A program made the position numbers and the translations under genes. From Erwinia sp. E_sp_B01_1 (GTDB taxonomy: Bacteria > Pseudomonadota > Gammaproteobacteria > Enterobacterales > Enterobacteriaceae): 64,000 bases of DNA. Below are positions 33,305-44,219 of this stretch, piece after piece (within the stretch, counting starts at the first letter, position 1; the number at the start of each line of letters is the position of its first letter). Where the stretch lies: assembly GCF_036865545.1 (NCBI RefSeq), contig NZ_CP142208.1, forward strand, positions 4,278,001 through 4,342,000. The letters run 5' to 3'. Under the pieces are notes generated by a model. The model saw only the letters and a program-made list of their open reading frames with translations. It did not search any database and was not told the DNA's origin.

Positions 33305-34282
33305 TCAGCAACGGTCCACTGAAAATGCAATGACTTCGCTGAGCGATTCCGCCTTCAGCGCCAGCATCACGATGCGATCCACGCCTAACGCCACGCCGGA
33401 GCAGTCCGGCATACCATGTGCGAGCGCATCCAGCAGATTGGTATCAATCGGCTGCTGAGGCAGGCCACGGGCCGCACGCTTACGGTTATCCTGATCAAAA
33501 CGTTGACGCTGCTCGCGGCTGTCTGTGAGCTCGCGGAAACCGTTCGCCAGCTCTATGCCTCTGAAGTAAACCTCAAAGCGCTCTGCAACGCGGTGATCTT
33601 CAGTGCTGATCTCCGCCAGAGCAGCCTGACTGGCCGGGAAGTGGTAAACGAAAGCGGGTTTATCTTTGCCGATTTGCGGCTCAACACCCATCACGAACAG
33701 CAGCTGCAACAGCGTGTCACGATCTTCTTCACGGTTAGCCAGATCGCCAACCCCCAACTTCTCCGCCACTTCCCGTAGCTGGGTTTTATCAGCAGACAGC
33801 GGATCGATCTCCAGATGACGCAGGAAAGCCTGCTGATAGGAAAGCGTTTCGGCAGGCGCGCATTCCAGCACCTGCTGTAGCAGATCGTCCACCTCATTCA
33901 TCAGCCGGTACATATCGTAATGGGGACGATACCATTCCAGCATGGTGAATTCAGGATTGTGATGACGCCCCGCCTCTTCATTACGGAAGCTTCGGCAAAG
34001 CTGGAAAATCGGTCCACTGCCTGCCGCCAGCAGGCGCTTCATATGGTATTCCGGGCTGGTCATCAGGTAGAGATCGAGCCCCTGAGCCGCACCTGGCCCG
34101 ACGAAGCGGGTCTGGAAAGGAAACAGATGGATATCGGTCACCGTGGCCTGGCTCATCGCCGGGGTTTCAACTTCCAATACCCCACGATCGGCGAAAAACC
34201 GCCGAATCTCAGCCATAATCGCCGCACGCTTCAACAAATTAGTAATGGGTGCGCTCGGCAGCCAGCTGGCCGTATCGCTCAT
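33305..34282 (-). CDS. epmA: EpmA, EF-P lysine lysyltransferase
   Basis: 325 aa. Class II aminoacyl-tRNA synthetase core like the C-terminal half of LysRS, without an anticodon-binding domain. Motif 2 is [20 protein letters not shown], motif 3 [12 protein letters not shown]. It attaches beta-lysine (made by EpmB) to Lys34 of EF-P. It is divergent from frdA across 279 bp. The efp and epmB genes are 5 kb away in the same window. Confidence 0.97.
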   Translation of the reverse strand: MSDTASWLPSAPITNLLKRAAIMAEIRRFFADRGVLEVETPAMSQATVTDIHLFPFQTRFVGPGAAQGLDLYLMTSPEYHMKRLLAAGSGPIFQLCRSFRNEEAGRHHNPEFTMLEWYRPHYDMYRLMNEVDDLLQQVLECAPAETLSYQQAFLRHLEIDPLSADKTQLREVAEKLGVGDLANREEDRDTLLQLLFVMGVEPQIGKDKPAFVYHFPASQAALAEISTEDHRVAERFEVYFRGIELANGFRELTDSREQRQRFDQDNRKRAARGLPQQPIDTNLLDALAHGMPDCSGVALGVDRIVMLALKAESLSEVIAFSVDRC

Positions 34283-34561
34283 GTTTTCAACTCCTCATCA
34301 GACAGGGTGAAGCAGTCTACCCGTACAGACAGTAACAAACAAATATGTGCCAGAAAATTCCTGTACGGGCCAAACAGGCCGCAGTGGAGACTCATATTCT
34401 TAATCAGATCCTTCGCTGCAAACGCGCATTTTCTGATTCTTTCTTAAGCAAATGCCTGCGCATATCAATTTTACCGGCGGTGGGCAGTTTTATACTGATA
34501 GCCCTGTGAAAAGTGGGGTTTTACCCATTTTTCACTCTGACCCACTGACAGGGAGAATACT

Positions 34562-36343
34562 GTGCAAACCTTTACTGCCGATCTGGTCATCGTCGGCGCT
34601 GGCGGGGCTGGCCTTCGTGCCGCCATTGCCGCCGCCGAAGCGAATCCCACCCTTTCCATCGCACTTGTCTCTAAAGTCTATCCCATGCGTAGCCATACCG
34701 TGGCCGCTGAAGGCGGTTCTGCCGCCGTCACCCAATCCCATGACAGCTTCGATCTGCATTTTCAGGATACCGTTTCCGGCGGTGACTGGCTTTGTGAACA
34801 GGATGTGGTCGACTATTTTGTTGAGCACTGCCCCCGTGAAATGACTCAGCTTGAACTGTGGGGCTGCCCGTGGAGCCGGCGTGAAGATGGCTCGGTAAAC
34901 GTTCGCCGCTTTGGCGGCATGAAAATTGAACGAACCTGGTTTGCCGCTGATAAAACCGGCTTTCATATGCTGCACACCCTGTTTCAGACCTCGCTGAAAT
35001 ACCCGCAAATCCAGCGCTTCGACGAACATTTCGTTCTGGATCTGCTGGTAGATGAAGGTGAAGCGCGTGGCCTGGTAGCGATGAATATGATGGAAGGGAC
35101 ACTGGTGCAGATTCATGCCGGTGCCGTGGTGCTGGCTACGGGCGGTGCCGCCAGAGTTTATCGCTATAACACCAATGGCGGGATCGTGACCGGCGATGGC
35201 ATGGGCATGGCGCTTCGCCACGGTGTCCCACTGCGCGATATGGAGTTTGTACAATATCACCCCACCGGCTTGCCAGGGTCAGGGATCCTGATGACGGAGG
35301 GATGCCGGGGAGAAGGTGGCATCATGGTCAACAAGGATGGCTATCGCTATCTGCAGGACTACGGCATGGGGCCGGAAACGCCGCTGGGCCAGCCGAAGAA
35401 TAAATATATGGAGCTGGGGCCGCGCGACAAAGTCTCCCAGGCTTTCTGGCATGAATGGCGCAAAGGCAAAACCATAGCCACGCCGCGCGGGGATGTGGTG
35501 CATCTGGATCTCCGGCATCTGGGCGAGAAGAAACTGCATGAAAGGTTGCCGTTTATCTGCGAACTCAGCAAAGCTTATATCGGTGTGGATCCAGCACAGG
35601 CCCCGATACCGGTCAGGCCTACCGCCCATTACACTATGGGAGGAATAGAAACGGATGCGCAATGCGAAACCCGTATCGCCGGGCTCTTTGCCGTAGGCGA
35701 GTGCTCTTCCGTGGGTCTGCACGGTGCCAACCGGCTTGGCTCTAACTCCCTGGCTGAGCTGGCGGTCTTTGGCCGGCTGGCGGGTGAAAAGGCGGCTGCT
35801 CATGCTCTGCAAAGCCATAAAAAACCTGTAGGCCCGCTTGATGCTCAGGCCCGTGACTGCGAAAAACGGCTGCTGGGGCTGATTAATCAGCAGGGCAAAG
35901 AAACCTGGTCCGGGCTGCGCGATGAGATGGGTCTGGCAATGGAAGAGGGCTGCGGCATATATCGTACGCCAGAGTTGATGCAAAAGACCCTCGACAAACT
36001 CTCAGAGTTGCAGGAGCGCTTTAAACAGGTACGCATCACCGACACCTCCAGCGTATTTAACACGCAGTTACTCTACAGCATTGAGCTGGGCCACGGTCTG
36101 AACGTGGCGGAATGCATGGCCCACGCGGCCTTTCAGCGCAAAGAGTCACGGGGTGCACATCAACGCCTTGACGAAGGCTGCACAGAACGCAACGACGACC
36201 GTTTCCTCAAGCATTCACTGAGCTTCTACAATCCTGGCGGGGCGCCTGACATAGCCTGGGATGAGGTGAAAATCACCCGTCTGCCACCGGCTAAGCGGGT
36301 CTACGGTGGGGAAGCCGAAAATAAGGAGACCCCTCATGAGTGA
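34562..36343 (+). CDS. frdA: fumarate reductase flavoprotein subunit
   Basis: 593 aa with GTG start at 34562 and GGGAGA upstream; E. coli frdA also uses GTG. FAD-binding [10 protein letters not shown] (residues 12-21); the covalent-flavin His45 in [21 protein letters not shown]; active-site [29 protein letters not shown]. It reduces fumarate to succinate as terminal oxidase of anaerobic respiration. First gene of frdABCD. A TATACT -10 is at 34491-34496, with ATCAA (34464-34468) where an FNR half-site would be, but the other half does not match. Confidence 0.98.
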   Translation: MQTFTADLVIVGAGGAGLRAAIAAAEANPTLSIALVSKVYPMRSHTVAAEGGSAAVTQSHDSFDLHFQDTVSGGDWLCEQDVVDYFVEHCPREMTQLELWGCPWSRREDGSVNVRRFGGMKIERTWFAADKTGFHMLHTLFQTSLKYPQIQRFDEHFVLDLLVDEGEARGLVAMNMMEGTLVQIHAGAVVLATGGAARVYRYNTNGGIVTGDGMGMALRHGVPLRDMEFVQYHPTGLPGSGILMTEGCRGEGGIMVNKDGYRYLQDYGMGPETPLGQPKNKYMELGPRDKVSQAFWHEWRKGKTIATPRGDVVHLDLRHLGEKKLHERLPFICELSKAYIGVDPAQAPIPVRPTAHYTMGGIETDAQCETRIAGLFAVGECSSVGLHGANRLGSNSLAELAVFGRLAGEKAAAHALQSHKKPVGPLDAQARDCEKRLLGLINQQGKETWSGLRDEMGLAMEEGCGIYRTPELMQKTLDKLSELQERFKQVRITDTSSVFNTQLLYSIELGHGLNVAECMAHAAFQRKESRGAHQRLDEGCTERNDDRFLKHSLSFYNPGGAPDIAWDEVKITRLPPAKRVYGGEAENKETPHE

Positions 36344-37070
36344 GCTTGCCCGCTGTAAAATTAACATCCAGCGCTATAACCCTGAAACCGACATGCTGCC
36401 GCGTAATGAAACCTTTGAGGTGCCCTGGGACGAGCAGACTTCACTGCTGGATGCGTTGGGGTTCATCAAGGATAACCTGGCTTACGACCTCTCCTTCCGC
36501 TGGTCCTGCCGGATGGCGATATGCGGATCCTGCGGCATGATGGTCAATGGCGTACCTAAGCTTGCCTGTAAAACCTTTTTGCGCAATTACCCTGATGGCC
36601 TCCATGTGCAACCTCTGGCGCATTTCCCGATAGAGCGCGACCTGATTGTTGATATGAGCCGGTTTATTGAGAGTCTGGAAGCGATAAAACCCTGGATTAT
36701 TGGCAACTCGCGAACGGCCGATCGGGGCCCGCACAGGCAAACGCCTGCCCAGATGGCGAAGTATCACCAGTTCTCCGGCTGTATCAACTGCGGCCTGTGT
36801 TATGCCGCCTGCCCACAGTTTGGCCTGAATCCGGAATTTATCGGCCCGGCTGCAATCACCCTTGCCCACCGCTATAACCTGGACAACCGCGATAAAGGCA
36901 AAGCCCAGCGTATGCCACAACTCAACGGTGATAATGGCGTCTGGCCCTGCACCTTTGTCGGTTTCTGCTCTGAAGTTTGTCCAAAGCATGTCGACCCGGC
37001 TGCCGCCATTCAGCAGAGCAAAGTGGCAAGCGCGAAAGACTTTATGATTGCCACCCTCAGACCGCAATAA
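36336..37070 (+). CDS. frdB: fumarate reductase iron-sulfur subunit
   Basis: 244 aa, E. coli length, from the ATG at 36336, which overlaps the frdA stop by 8 bp. Plant-type [2Fe-2S] motif [15 protein letters not shown] with a later Cys, [4Fe-4S] motif [12 protein letters not shown], and [3Fe-4S] motif [17 protein letters not shown]. It carries electrons from menaquinol to FrdA. Overlap with frdA indicates translational coupling and equal stoichiometry. Confidence 0.98.
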   Translation: MSELARCKINIQRYNPETDMLPRNETFEVPWDEQTSLLDALGFIKDNLAYDLSFRWSCRMAICGSCGMMVNGVPKLACKTFLRNYPDGLHVQPLAHFPIERDLIVDMSRFIESLEAIKPWIIGNSRTADRGPHRQTPAQMAKYHQFSGCINCGLCYAACPQFGLNPEFIGPAAITLAHRYNLDNRDKGKAQRMPQLNGDNGVWPCTFVGFCSEVCPKHVDPAAAIQQSKVASAKDFMIATLRPQ

Positions 37071-37081
37071 GGAGCCGCCTG

Positions 37082-37486
37082 ATGACCACGAAACGGAAAC
37101 CTTATCTTCAACCGATCCCTGCTAACTGGTGGCAGAAGTCGGGCTTTTATCGCTTTTACATGCTGCGCGAAGCCACGTCGATCCCTGCCCTGTGGTTCAG
37201 TCTGGAGATGATCTATGGGCTGTTTGCGTTGAAAAATGGCGAGCAAAGCTGGCTGGCGTTTGTCACCCTGCTGCAACAGCCCGTTATGCTGCTGATCAAT
37301 GCAGTGGCCCTGGCCGCCGCGTTATTGCACAGCAAAACCTGGTTTGATTTGGCACCTAAAGCCCAGATCATCGTGCTGGGGGGTAAAAAAATGTCGCCCA
37401 CGCCAATTGTCAGAGGCCTGTGGGTGGTTATGGTGCTGGTCAGCCTGATCCTGCTGAGCTGGGCGCTGCTACAGGAGCAACTATGA
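37082..37486 (+). CDS. frdC: fumarate reductase membrane anchor FrdC
   Basis: 134 aa (E. coli 131). [17 protein letters not shown] then [18 protein letters not shown], the conserved first segment with Glu near residue 30 at the quinone site, and three transmembrane helices. It anchors FrdAB and binds menaquinol with FrdD. AAGGAG precedes the ATG, and the stop overlaps the frdD start (ATGA). Confidence 0.97.
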   Translation: MTTKRKPYLQPIPANWWQKSGFYRFYMLREATSIPALWFSLEMIYGLFALKNGEQSWLAFVTLLQQPVMLLINAVALAAALLHSKTWFDLAPKAQIIVLGGKKMSPTPIVRGLWVVMVLVSLILLSWALLQEQL

Positions 37487-37833
37487 AAAAGCCAACCACA
37501 CGTTCAGATGAGCCTCTTTTCTGGGGATTGTTTGGCGCAGGAGGAACCTGGTCAGCCATCTTCTCACCGGCAATGATTTTGCTGGCAGGATTTCTGCTGC
37601 CGTTGAGCACAGGAGGCGGGCTGAGCTATCAGCGTATTCTGCACGCTGCACAAACTCTGCCGGGACGTCTGTTCCTGTTTCTGATGATAGTGCTGCCCGT
37701 CTGGTGCGCCCTGCACCGCCTCCATCACGGCATGCATGATATCGGCATCCACGTTGCCGCAGGCAAATGGGTCTTCTATGGTCTGGCCACCATTCTTACC
37801 GTAGTCACCGCTATCGGCGTGGTAACACTGTAA
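37483..37833 (+). CDS. frdD: fumarate reductase membrane anchor FrdD
   Basis: 116 aa (E. coli 119). [21 protein letters not shown], three transmembrane helices, and the conserved [12 protein letters not shown] that contributes to quinol binding. It is the second membrane anchor of fumarate reductase, coupled to frdC by an ATGA overlap. A 9-bp hairpin follows at once. In E. coli, ampC comes next; here it is absent and blc follows. Confidence 0.97.
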   Translation: MKKPTTRSDEPLFWGLFGAGGTWSAIFSPAMILLAGFLLPLSTGGGLSYQRILHAAQTLPGRLFLFLMIVLPVWCALHRLHHGMHDIGIHVAAGKWVFYGLATILTVVTAIGVVTL

Positions 37834-37837
37834 AATT

Positions 37838-37859
37838 CAGGCGGCATCCCTGCCGCCTG
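37838..37859 (+). terminator. hairpin after frdD
   Basis: CAGGCGGCA (37838-37846), loop TCCC, TGCCGCCTG (37851-37859), 4 bp after the frdD stop. It is followed by CGTAAAATC, not a U-run. In E. coli the corresponding hairpin ends frd and doubles as the ampC attenuator. Confidence 0.6.
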
Positions 37860-37906
37860 CGTAAAATCACCTATACTCAAGCTATTCATACTTAAAGGAA
37901 TAGCTT

Positions 37907-38434
37907 ATGTCTCTGTGGAAAATGGTTGCGGCTGGAGCGGGCGCATTACTCTCCGTTGCCTGTAGTACCACGCCACCAAAAGGCGTGACCCCAATCGAAG
38001 GATTCAATGCGGAACTTTATCTGGGGAGCTGGTATGAGATTGCCCGGTTTAACCACCCTTTTGAGCGCGGTCTTGAGCAGGTAACGGCAACCTACAGCAA
38101 GCGTGAAGATGGCGGGCTGAAAGTGGTAAACCGTGGTTTTAATCCGAAGAAACAACGTTGGCAGGAGAGCACAGGCAAAGCCTACTTTACCGGTCAGCCG
38201 AGCCGGGCCGCGCTGAAAGTGTCATTTTTTGGTCCGTTTTACGGGGGATATAACGTGATTGCACTGGATCCGGAATATCAGCACGCACTGGTGTGCGGAC
38301 CGAACCGGGATTACCTGTGGATCCTCTCGCGGACGCCGCAAATTTCAGAGCAGGTCAAAACGTCACTGGTAAACACAGCGCGTGAAAATGGCTTTGACGT
38401 CAGTCAGCTGATTTGGGTGAAGCAAGCCCGGTAA
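37907..38434 (+). CDS. blc: outer-membrane lipocalin Blc
   Basis: 175 aa. The lipoprotein signal ends SVACST (Cys19). Lipocalin motifs are YLGSWYEIARFNHPFERGL (GxW) and ALVCGPNRDYLWILSRTP. E. coli Blc is an outer-membrane lipoprotein that binds lysophospholipids and is induced by RpoS. Its own promoter probably lies in the 73-bp gap after frdD. It converges on ecnB with an 8-bp hairpin between. Confidence 0.96.
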   Translation: MSLWKMVAAGAGALLSVACSTTPPKGVTPIEGFNAELYLGSWYEIARFNHPFERGLEQVTATYSKREDGGLKVVNRGFNPKKQRWQESTGKAYFTGQPSRAALKVSFFGPFYGGYNVIALDPEYQHALVCGPNRDYLWILSRTPQISEQVKTSLVNTARENGFDVSQLIWVKQAR

Positions 38435-38438
38435 TGAA

Positions 38439-38458
38439 GCCGGTGCATCAGCACCGGC
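38439..38458. terminator. hairpin between convergent blc and ecnB
   Basis: GCCGGTGC (38439-38446), loop ATCA, GCACCGGC (38451-38458). It lies just after the blc stop and 7 bp from the ecnB stop. No U-tract is visible. Confidence 0.5.
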
Positions 38459-38465
38459 ATCACGT

Positions 38466-38600
38466 TTACTGAGCGCTTCTCTGAATAGCCTGGCCGCCGG
38501 CGGACACATCCTCGCCGACACCACGCGTGGTATTACAGGCTGTGAGCACAGAAGAGAGCACCAGAACAGAAAGGATCGAAACAATACTTTTCTTTAACAT
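38466..38600 (-). CDS. ecnB: entericidin B lipoprotein
   Basis: 44 aa. Starts [19 protein letters not shown] and has the lipobox LTAC (Cys22), followed by [18 protein letters not shown]; this is nearly the E. coli EcnB sequence (48 aa). In the published model EcnB is a bacteriolytic lipoprotein, RpoS-induced in stationary phase and countered by EcnA. AAAAGGACATTCTC lies just upstream of the ATG. It is separate from ecnA by about 110 bp, so it probably has its own promoter, as in E. coli. Confidence 0.9.
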   Translation of the reverse strand: MLKKSIVSILSVLVLSSVLTACNTTRGVGEDVSAGGQAIQRSAQ

Positions 38601-38709
38601 GAGAATGTCCTTTTAAGTGAAGTAAAGTACAGCTTTAAAAGCATAGCCGTAATTTTGCCACATGCTATTGAACTGCGTGGCGAAAAGGACATTTTAAGAC
38701 ACTGAGAAA

Positions 38710-38841
38710 TTACTTAGCCGCGTGGGAGATTGCGCCGCCGAGGTGCTGAACATCTTCACCAAAGCCGTGGAAAGTATTACAGGCGCTGATCAGGCAGGTC
38801 ATAAACAGGGCTGCAGCAATGAGTTTTAACCACTTCATCAT
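38710..38841 (-). CDS. ecnA: entericidin A lipoprotein
   Basis: 43 aa. MMKWLKLIAAALFMTCLISA then Cys21 (lipobox ISAC) and NTFHGFGEDVQHLGGAISHA, matching E. coli EcnA (41 aa), including the GFGEDxxHLG core. EcnA is described as the antidote partner of EcnB; both are small membrane-attached lipoproteins. It lies directly downstream of efp after a U-tailed terminator, so expression separate from efp is likely. Confidence 0.9.
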   Translation of the reverse strand: MMKWLKLIAAALFMTCLISACNTFHGFGEDVQHLGGAISHAAK

Positions 38842-38861
38842 CTGATTCCGTTCACTGCATT

Positions 38862-38888
38862 AAAGAAAAGGGCCTGAAAATCAGGCCC
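38862..38888 (-). terminator. rho-independent terminator between efp and ecnA
   Basis: GGGCCTGA (38870-38877), loop AAA, TCAGGCCC (38881-38888). On the minus strand the stem is followed by TTTTCTTT. It lies about 10 bp after the efp stop. Confidence 0.8.
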
Positions 38889-38898
38889 GGTTTCCGCT

Positions 38899-39465
38899 TT
38901 ATTTCACGCGGGAAACGTATTCGCCTGTGCGCGTATCAACGCGGATCACTTCGCCAATCTGCACGAACAATGGCACTTTCACCACGGCACCGGTAGAAAG
39001 CGTCGCTGGCTTGCCGCCAGTACCAGCAGTGTCACCTTTCAGGCCTGGATCGGTATCAGTGATTTCCAGCTCCACGAAGTTTGGTGGCAGAACCTGAATT
39101 GGCTTGCCGTTCCACAGGGTAACGATACATTCTGCGTTATCCAGCAGCCATTTAGAGGCATCGCCCACGGTTTTCTCTTCAACAGGGTGCTGTTCAAAAG
39201 TTTCCGGGTGCATGAAGTGGTAAAACTCACCGTCGTTGTACAGGTAGTTGAGGTTGGTATCTACTACATCAGCGCCTTCAGCGGAGTCGGTAGATTTGAA
39301 CGTTTTCTCAACGCGGCTGCCGGTCAGCAGGCGACGCATTTTCACGCGTGCAAAAGCCTGGCCTTTACCTGGTTTAACAAACTCGCTGGATTCGATGGCG
39401 TAAGGTTCGCCTTCGAACATGATTTTAAGACCGGGACGGAAATCGTTGCTAGAATAAGTCGCCAT
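38899..39465 (-). CDS. efp: elongation factor P
   Basis: 188 aa, E. coli length. The KOW-like domain I carries [10 protein letters not shown] with Lys34 at the loop tip; this residue receives beta-lysine from EpmA/EpmB. Two OB domains follow ([21 protein letters not shown] signature). EF-P relieves ribosome stalling at proline runs. It is divergent from epmB with 41 bp between the start codons. Confidence 0.98.
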   Translation of the reverse strand: MATYSSNDFRPGLKIMFEGEPYAIESSEFVKPGKGQAFARVKMRRLLTGSRVEKTFKSTDSAEGADVVDTNLNYLYNDGEFYHFMHPETFEQHPVEEKTVGDASKWLLDNAECIVTLWNGKPIQVLPPNFVELEITDTDPGLKGDTAGTGGKPATLSTGAVVKVPLFVQIGEVIRVDTRTGEYVSRVK

Positions 39466-39506
39466 AAAGGCCCTCTACAATTTAATACTGGTACTTAGCC
39501 AAAAAA

Positions 39507-40535
39507 ATGGCACACATTGTAACCCTAAATACCCCTTCGCGCGAAGAATGGTTGCATCAACTTGCAGATGTAATCACCGATCCAAACGAATTACTGCAAC
39601 TTTTAGGCCTCGATTCGCACCCGGAGCTGATGGCGGGCAGTGATGCACGTCGTCTGTTTGCTCTGCGCGTCCCGCGGGCCTTTGCGTCCAGAATGCGAAA
39701 AGGCGATCCACAAGATCCGCTCCTGCTGCAGGTAATCACCGCCAGCCAGGAGTTTGTTGATGCTCCGGGTTACAGTACCGATCCGCTCGATGAGCAGACC
39801 AGCGTAGTGCCGGGTCTGTTACATAAATATCGCAATCGTGCGCTGTTGCTGGTCAAAGGCGGCTGTGCAGTCAACTGCCGCTACTGTTTCCGCCGCCATT
39901 TTCCTTACTCTGACAACCAGGGAAATAAGCGCAACTGGCAGCAAGCCCTGGAGTATATCCGAGAGCAGCCAGAACTGGATGAGATTATTTTCTCCGGTGG
40001 CGATCCCCTGATGGCAAAAGACAGCGAACTGGACTGGCTGATTGGCGAACTGGAGCAGATCCCACACCTGAAACGGCTGCGGATCCACAGCCGGTTGCCG
40101 GTAGTGATCCCCAGCCGCATCACCCGTACGCTGTGTCAACGCCTGGCGCAGTCGCGGCTGCAAGTGCTGCTGGTAACCCATATCAATCACGCGCAGGAAA
40201 TTGATGACCCTCTCAGGGCGGCGCTACAGCAACTTAAGCAGGCGGGCGTCACCCTGCTCAACCAGAGCGTGCTGCTGCGTCATATCAATGACAGCGCTAC
40301 CGTCCTGGCGGCGCTAAGCAATGCCCTGTTCGATGCGGGTGTGTTGCCCTATTACCTGCACGTGCTGGATAAAGTGCAGGGTGCAGCGCACTTCTACGTT
40401 TCGGACGAGGAAGCCAGGGCGATTATGCGGGAATTACTGGCGCAGGTTTCCGGCTATATGGTACCGAAGCTGGCGAGAGAGATTGGCGGGGAACCCAGCA
40501 AAACACCGCTGGATTTACAGCTGAGACAGGTCTGA
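39507..40535 (+). CDS. epmB: EpmB, EF-P lysine 2,3-aminomutase
   Basis: 342 aa. Radical-SAM motif CAVNCRYCFRRHFPY (CxxxCxxC) near residue 120 and a lysine-aminomutase fold with EIIFSGGDPLMAKD, RIHSRLPVVIPSRIT and YYLHVLDKVQGAAHF for PLP. It converts (S)-alpha-lysine to (R)-beta-lysine for transfer to EF-P. Divergent from efp, matching enterobacterial gene order. Confidence 0.97.
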   Translation: MAHIVTLNTPSREEWLHQLADVITDPNELLQLLGLDSHPELMAGSDARRLFALRVPRAFASRMRKGDPQDPLLLQVITASQEFVDAPGYSTDPLDEQTSVVPGLLHKYRNRALLLVKGGCAVNCRYCFRRHFPYSDNQGNKRNWQQALEYIREQPELDEIIFSGGDPLMAKDSELDWLIGELEQIPHLKRLRIHSRLPVVIPSRITRTLCQRLAQSRLQVLLVTHINHAQEIDDPLRAALQQLKQAGVTLLNQSVLLRHINDSATVLAALSNALFDAGVLPYYLHVLDKVQGAAHFYVSDEEARAIMRELLAQVSGYMVPKLAREIGGEPSKTPLDLQLRQV

Positions 40536-40645
40536 CACGATTTGAATAAAAGCAGAGAGGATGCGGCGATCCTCCCTGCTTATTAACTTCACCACCCCAC
40601 CTGTTGCCGCAGAGCATAGTCTGCCGCATGCGGGGTTAAATCAGC

Positions 40646-40996
40646 TTACGGGCACTTATAAACCTGGCCGTTCATTTTGCTGTCCAGCGGGGCAAAGCTT
40701 GACCAGACATTCTGCGTTGGGCTGGTCGCGCCATAAATCACGTTGCCACCCATTGCTGCCGCACGGTTGCGTAAATCGTTAGCTGCGCCGCGAAGAGAAC
40801 TGCTTTCGCCGCCGCCGGCACCGCTTAACCAGTTGCTTTGCTCTCCGGTCACATTGCCCAGCATCTGGCACTCTTTGGCTGGCTGCTGGTCGGTAAAGGT
40901 TACGCGCTCACCCGCCTGGCTAAGGGTGTTTGAAGTGCTACAGCCGGTCAGCAGCGCAGCCGCTACAGAAAGTCCCAGCAAGACGTTAATCCGCAT
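40646..40996 (-). CDS. yjeI: YjeI-family lipoprotein (DUF4156)
   Basis: 116 aa from the ATG at 40996, chosen because GGGGA lies 4-8 nt upstream and the length fits E. coli YjeI (117). Lipobox LLTGC, then TFTDQQPAKECQMLG, SNWLSGAGGGE, SLRGAANDLRNRAAAMGGNVI and the terminal GQVYKCP. This is a DUF4156 lipoprotein of unknown function. It converges on epmB. In-frame ATGs 12 and 21 bp upstream are alternatives. Confidence 0.9.
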   Translation of the reverse strand: MRINVLLGLSVAAALLTGCSTSNTLSQAGERVTFTDQQPAKECQMLGNVTGEQSNWLSGAGGGESSSLRGAANDLRNRAAAMGGNVIYGATSPTQNVWSSFAPLDSKMNGQVYKCP

Positions 40997-41143
40997 TTTA
41001 TTCCCCATTCTTATCATCAGAGTCAGTCCTGAGCGTACCGGAAAGTAAAAACATTGGTTAAGCTTCCGTTGCCCAAAAATAGATAAAGCATTGTTCGGGT
41101 TACTTCTTGCGCCCCAACTTTACTATTTTCCCCCCAAAAAGAA

Positions 41144-41170
41144 AAACCCCCTGTCAAAGACAGAGGGTTT
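41144..41170 (-). terminator. rho-independent terminator of groESL
   Basis: Arms at 41144-41155 and 41159-41170 (12 bp, one mismatch), 3-nt loop. On the minus strand it ends with TTTTTCTTTTT. It lies 23 bp after the groEL stop. Confidence 0.85.
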
Positions 41171-41192
41171 CTTTAGCCGGGAGGCCGGGGGA

Positions 41193-42851
<1,659 letters not shown>

Positions 42852-42884
42852 TTAAATTCGTTTCGTTCAGTGAGTAACGCGTAA

Positions 42885-43178
42885 TTACGCTTCAACAATT
42901 GCCAGAATGTCGCTTTCAGAAATGATCAGCACTTCCTGGTTGTCGATTTTCTCAGTTTTCGCACCGTAGCCTTCGCTGAAAATGACCACATCGCCCACTT
43001 TCACGTCCAGCGGTTTCACTTCGCCGCTTTCCAGGATACGGCCATTGCCAACAGCCAGCACTTCGCCACGGGTAGATTTGCCAGCCGCAGAGCCGGTCAG
43101 CACGATGCCACCAGCTGATTTGGATTCCACTTCTTTACGCTTGACGATAACACGGTCGTGCAATGGACGAATTTTCAT
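42885..43178 (-). CDS. groES: co-chaperonin GroES (10 kDa)
   Basis: 97 aa. [29 protein letters not shown] in outline, mobile loop near residues 17-32, and the ending [11 protein letters not shown]. It forms the heptameric lid of GroEL. First gene of the operon, about 75 bp from the sigma-32 -10. GGAG precedes the ATG. Confidence 0.99.
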   Translation of the reverse strand: MKIRPLHDRVIVKRKEVESKSAGGIVLTGSAAGKSTRGEVLAVGNGRILESGEVKPLDVKVGDVVIFSEGYGAKTEKIDNQEVLIISESDILAIVEA

Positions 43179-43254
43179 TGATAACTCTCCTTTGAGAAGT
43201 CCAATCAGGTTTTTGGGATGATTGCCGGCGCCGACACCGGCCTCGTGACGAGAT

Positions 43255-43283
43255 AGATAGGGCCTGGGGAGGAGGCTTTCAAG
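43255..43283 (-). promoter_or_regulatory. sigma-32 heat-shock promoter of groESL
   Basis: On the minus strand: CTTGAAA (43277-43283), 14 bp, then CCCTATCT (43255-43262). The sigma-32 consensus is CTTGAAA-N11-15-CCCCATNT; the -35 is exact and the -10 differs at one base. Confidence 0.85.
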
Positions 43284-43386
43284 GGGAAAAAATAATAATT
43301 TTGCTTATGCGGCCTGACTGCACAAATTATAAACAGCTCTTTCCCCTGAAAAGCAAAAAGGCGGGATATCCCCGCCTTTGGCTCAG

Positions 43387-43848
43387 TTAGCGACGATCCT
43401 CGGGATCGTCGTGTTCAATCAGTTTGCTGTCTTTGCGCTGATATTCACCATCAACGGTAAACCCACTGTCAGGGCCGGCACCGTTTCCACGCCAGACCTT
43501 GAGATGGGGCATCAGCTTCAGCGTCAGATGCTTCTGCACCGGCGGCAGTAACAGCAGCAAGCCCAGGAAATCGGTAAAAAATCCCGGTAACAGCAGTAAG
43601 AAGCCCGCAAGAATAAGCGAAACGCTTTTGATCATCTCAGCGGCCGGGCTTTCACCCACCGCCAGCTTCTGCTGCATCAGCATAAAGTTTTTCATCCCCT
43701 GGTTTTTCACCAGTGAGATCCCAATGCAGGAGCTGAACACCACCAGCAGCAGCGTCAGCAATACACCCATCACATGGGCTACCTGGATGAAGATGGTGAT
43801 CTCAATCCAGGCGAGAATAAACAATACTAAAAACGGTAACCAGCGCAC
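43387..43848 (-). CDS. fxsA: FxsA, inner-membrane protein
   Basis: 153 aa from the GTG at 43848 (AGGAG 7 nt upstream; VRWLPFLVLFILAW aligns with E. coli FxsA). Hydrophobic segments occupy residues 1-45 and 75-100 (ILAGFLLLLPGFFTDFLG), and the tail is polar (DGEYQRKDSKLIEHDDPEDRR). Overproduction in E. coli suppresses F-exclusion of phage T7; normal role unknown. It is divergent from aspA, with a perfect palindrome and a CRP site between. Confidence 0.93.
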   Translation of the reverse strand: MRWLPFLVLFILAWIEITIFIQVAHVMGVLLTLLLVVFSSCIGISLVKNQGMKNFMLMQQKLAVGESPAAEMIKSVSLILAGFLLLLPGFFTDFLGLLLLLPPVQKHLTLKLMPHLKVWRGNGAGPDSGFTVDGEYQRKDSKLIEHDDPEDRR

Positions 43849-43919
43849 CGCAGTCTCCTGTATTTCAGGGCTGCCCCGCGCGGAGCGGGACGGCAAAATG
43901 GGGGATCACTATGATCGCA

Positions 43920-43953
43920 GAATAATGTTATGGGTCCGTTCATAACATTATTC
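43920..43953. repeat. perfect 13-bp inverted repeat between fxsA and aspA
   Basis: GAATAATGTTATG (43920-43932) and CATAACATTATTC (43941-43953) with an 8-nt centre. No U-tract. The position, 72 bp upstream of fxsA and about 270 bp upstream of aspA, suits an operator for an unidentified dimeric regulator. Confidence 0.7.
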
Positions 43954-43989
43954 AATGCTCTTACAGGAAATTCCTGCTGGCATTCAAAC

Positions 43990-44005
43990 TGTGACAGGCG
44001 TCACA
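43990..44005 (+). promoter_or_regulatory. CRP-binding site upstream of aspA
   Basis: TGTGACAGGCGTCACA: both half-sites TGTGA and TCACA match the CRP consensus exactly with 6-bp spacing. E. coli aspA is CRP-activated. The site lies 215 bp before the aspA ATG. Confidence 0.8.
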
Positions 44006-44145
44006 CTGTGCCGAACATGTCTGAAAACGAACACAATTTAAGTGATCTGCGTGCGGGCTTTTGCCCACTAACAGAATATGATCGTGCTCAGCCTGCTGCA
44101 AATGGATAAAATGTTGGCCGAGGCTGTTCACGACCAGAGATTCAC

Positions 44146-44161
44146 TGTGATTGTGATTACA
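44146..44161 (+). promoter_or_regulatory. second, weaker CRP-like site upstream of aspA
   Basis: TGTGATTGTGATTACA: left half exact, right half TTACA (4 of 5). It is 58 bp from the aspA start, near where a class I or II activator site would sit. Confidence 0.5.
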
Positions 44162-44219
44162 AATATCCGAATGCCATCAGGCTGAGGGTATACCCGGTAG
44201 CTATAACAAGAAGGTTCTC

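Noticed and set aside
34455..34470. FNR site upstream of frdA
   Set aside because: ATCAA sits at a suitable place but the other half (CCTGC) does not match TTGAT, so a full site cannot be claimed.
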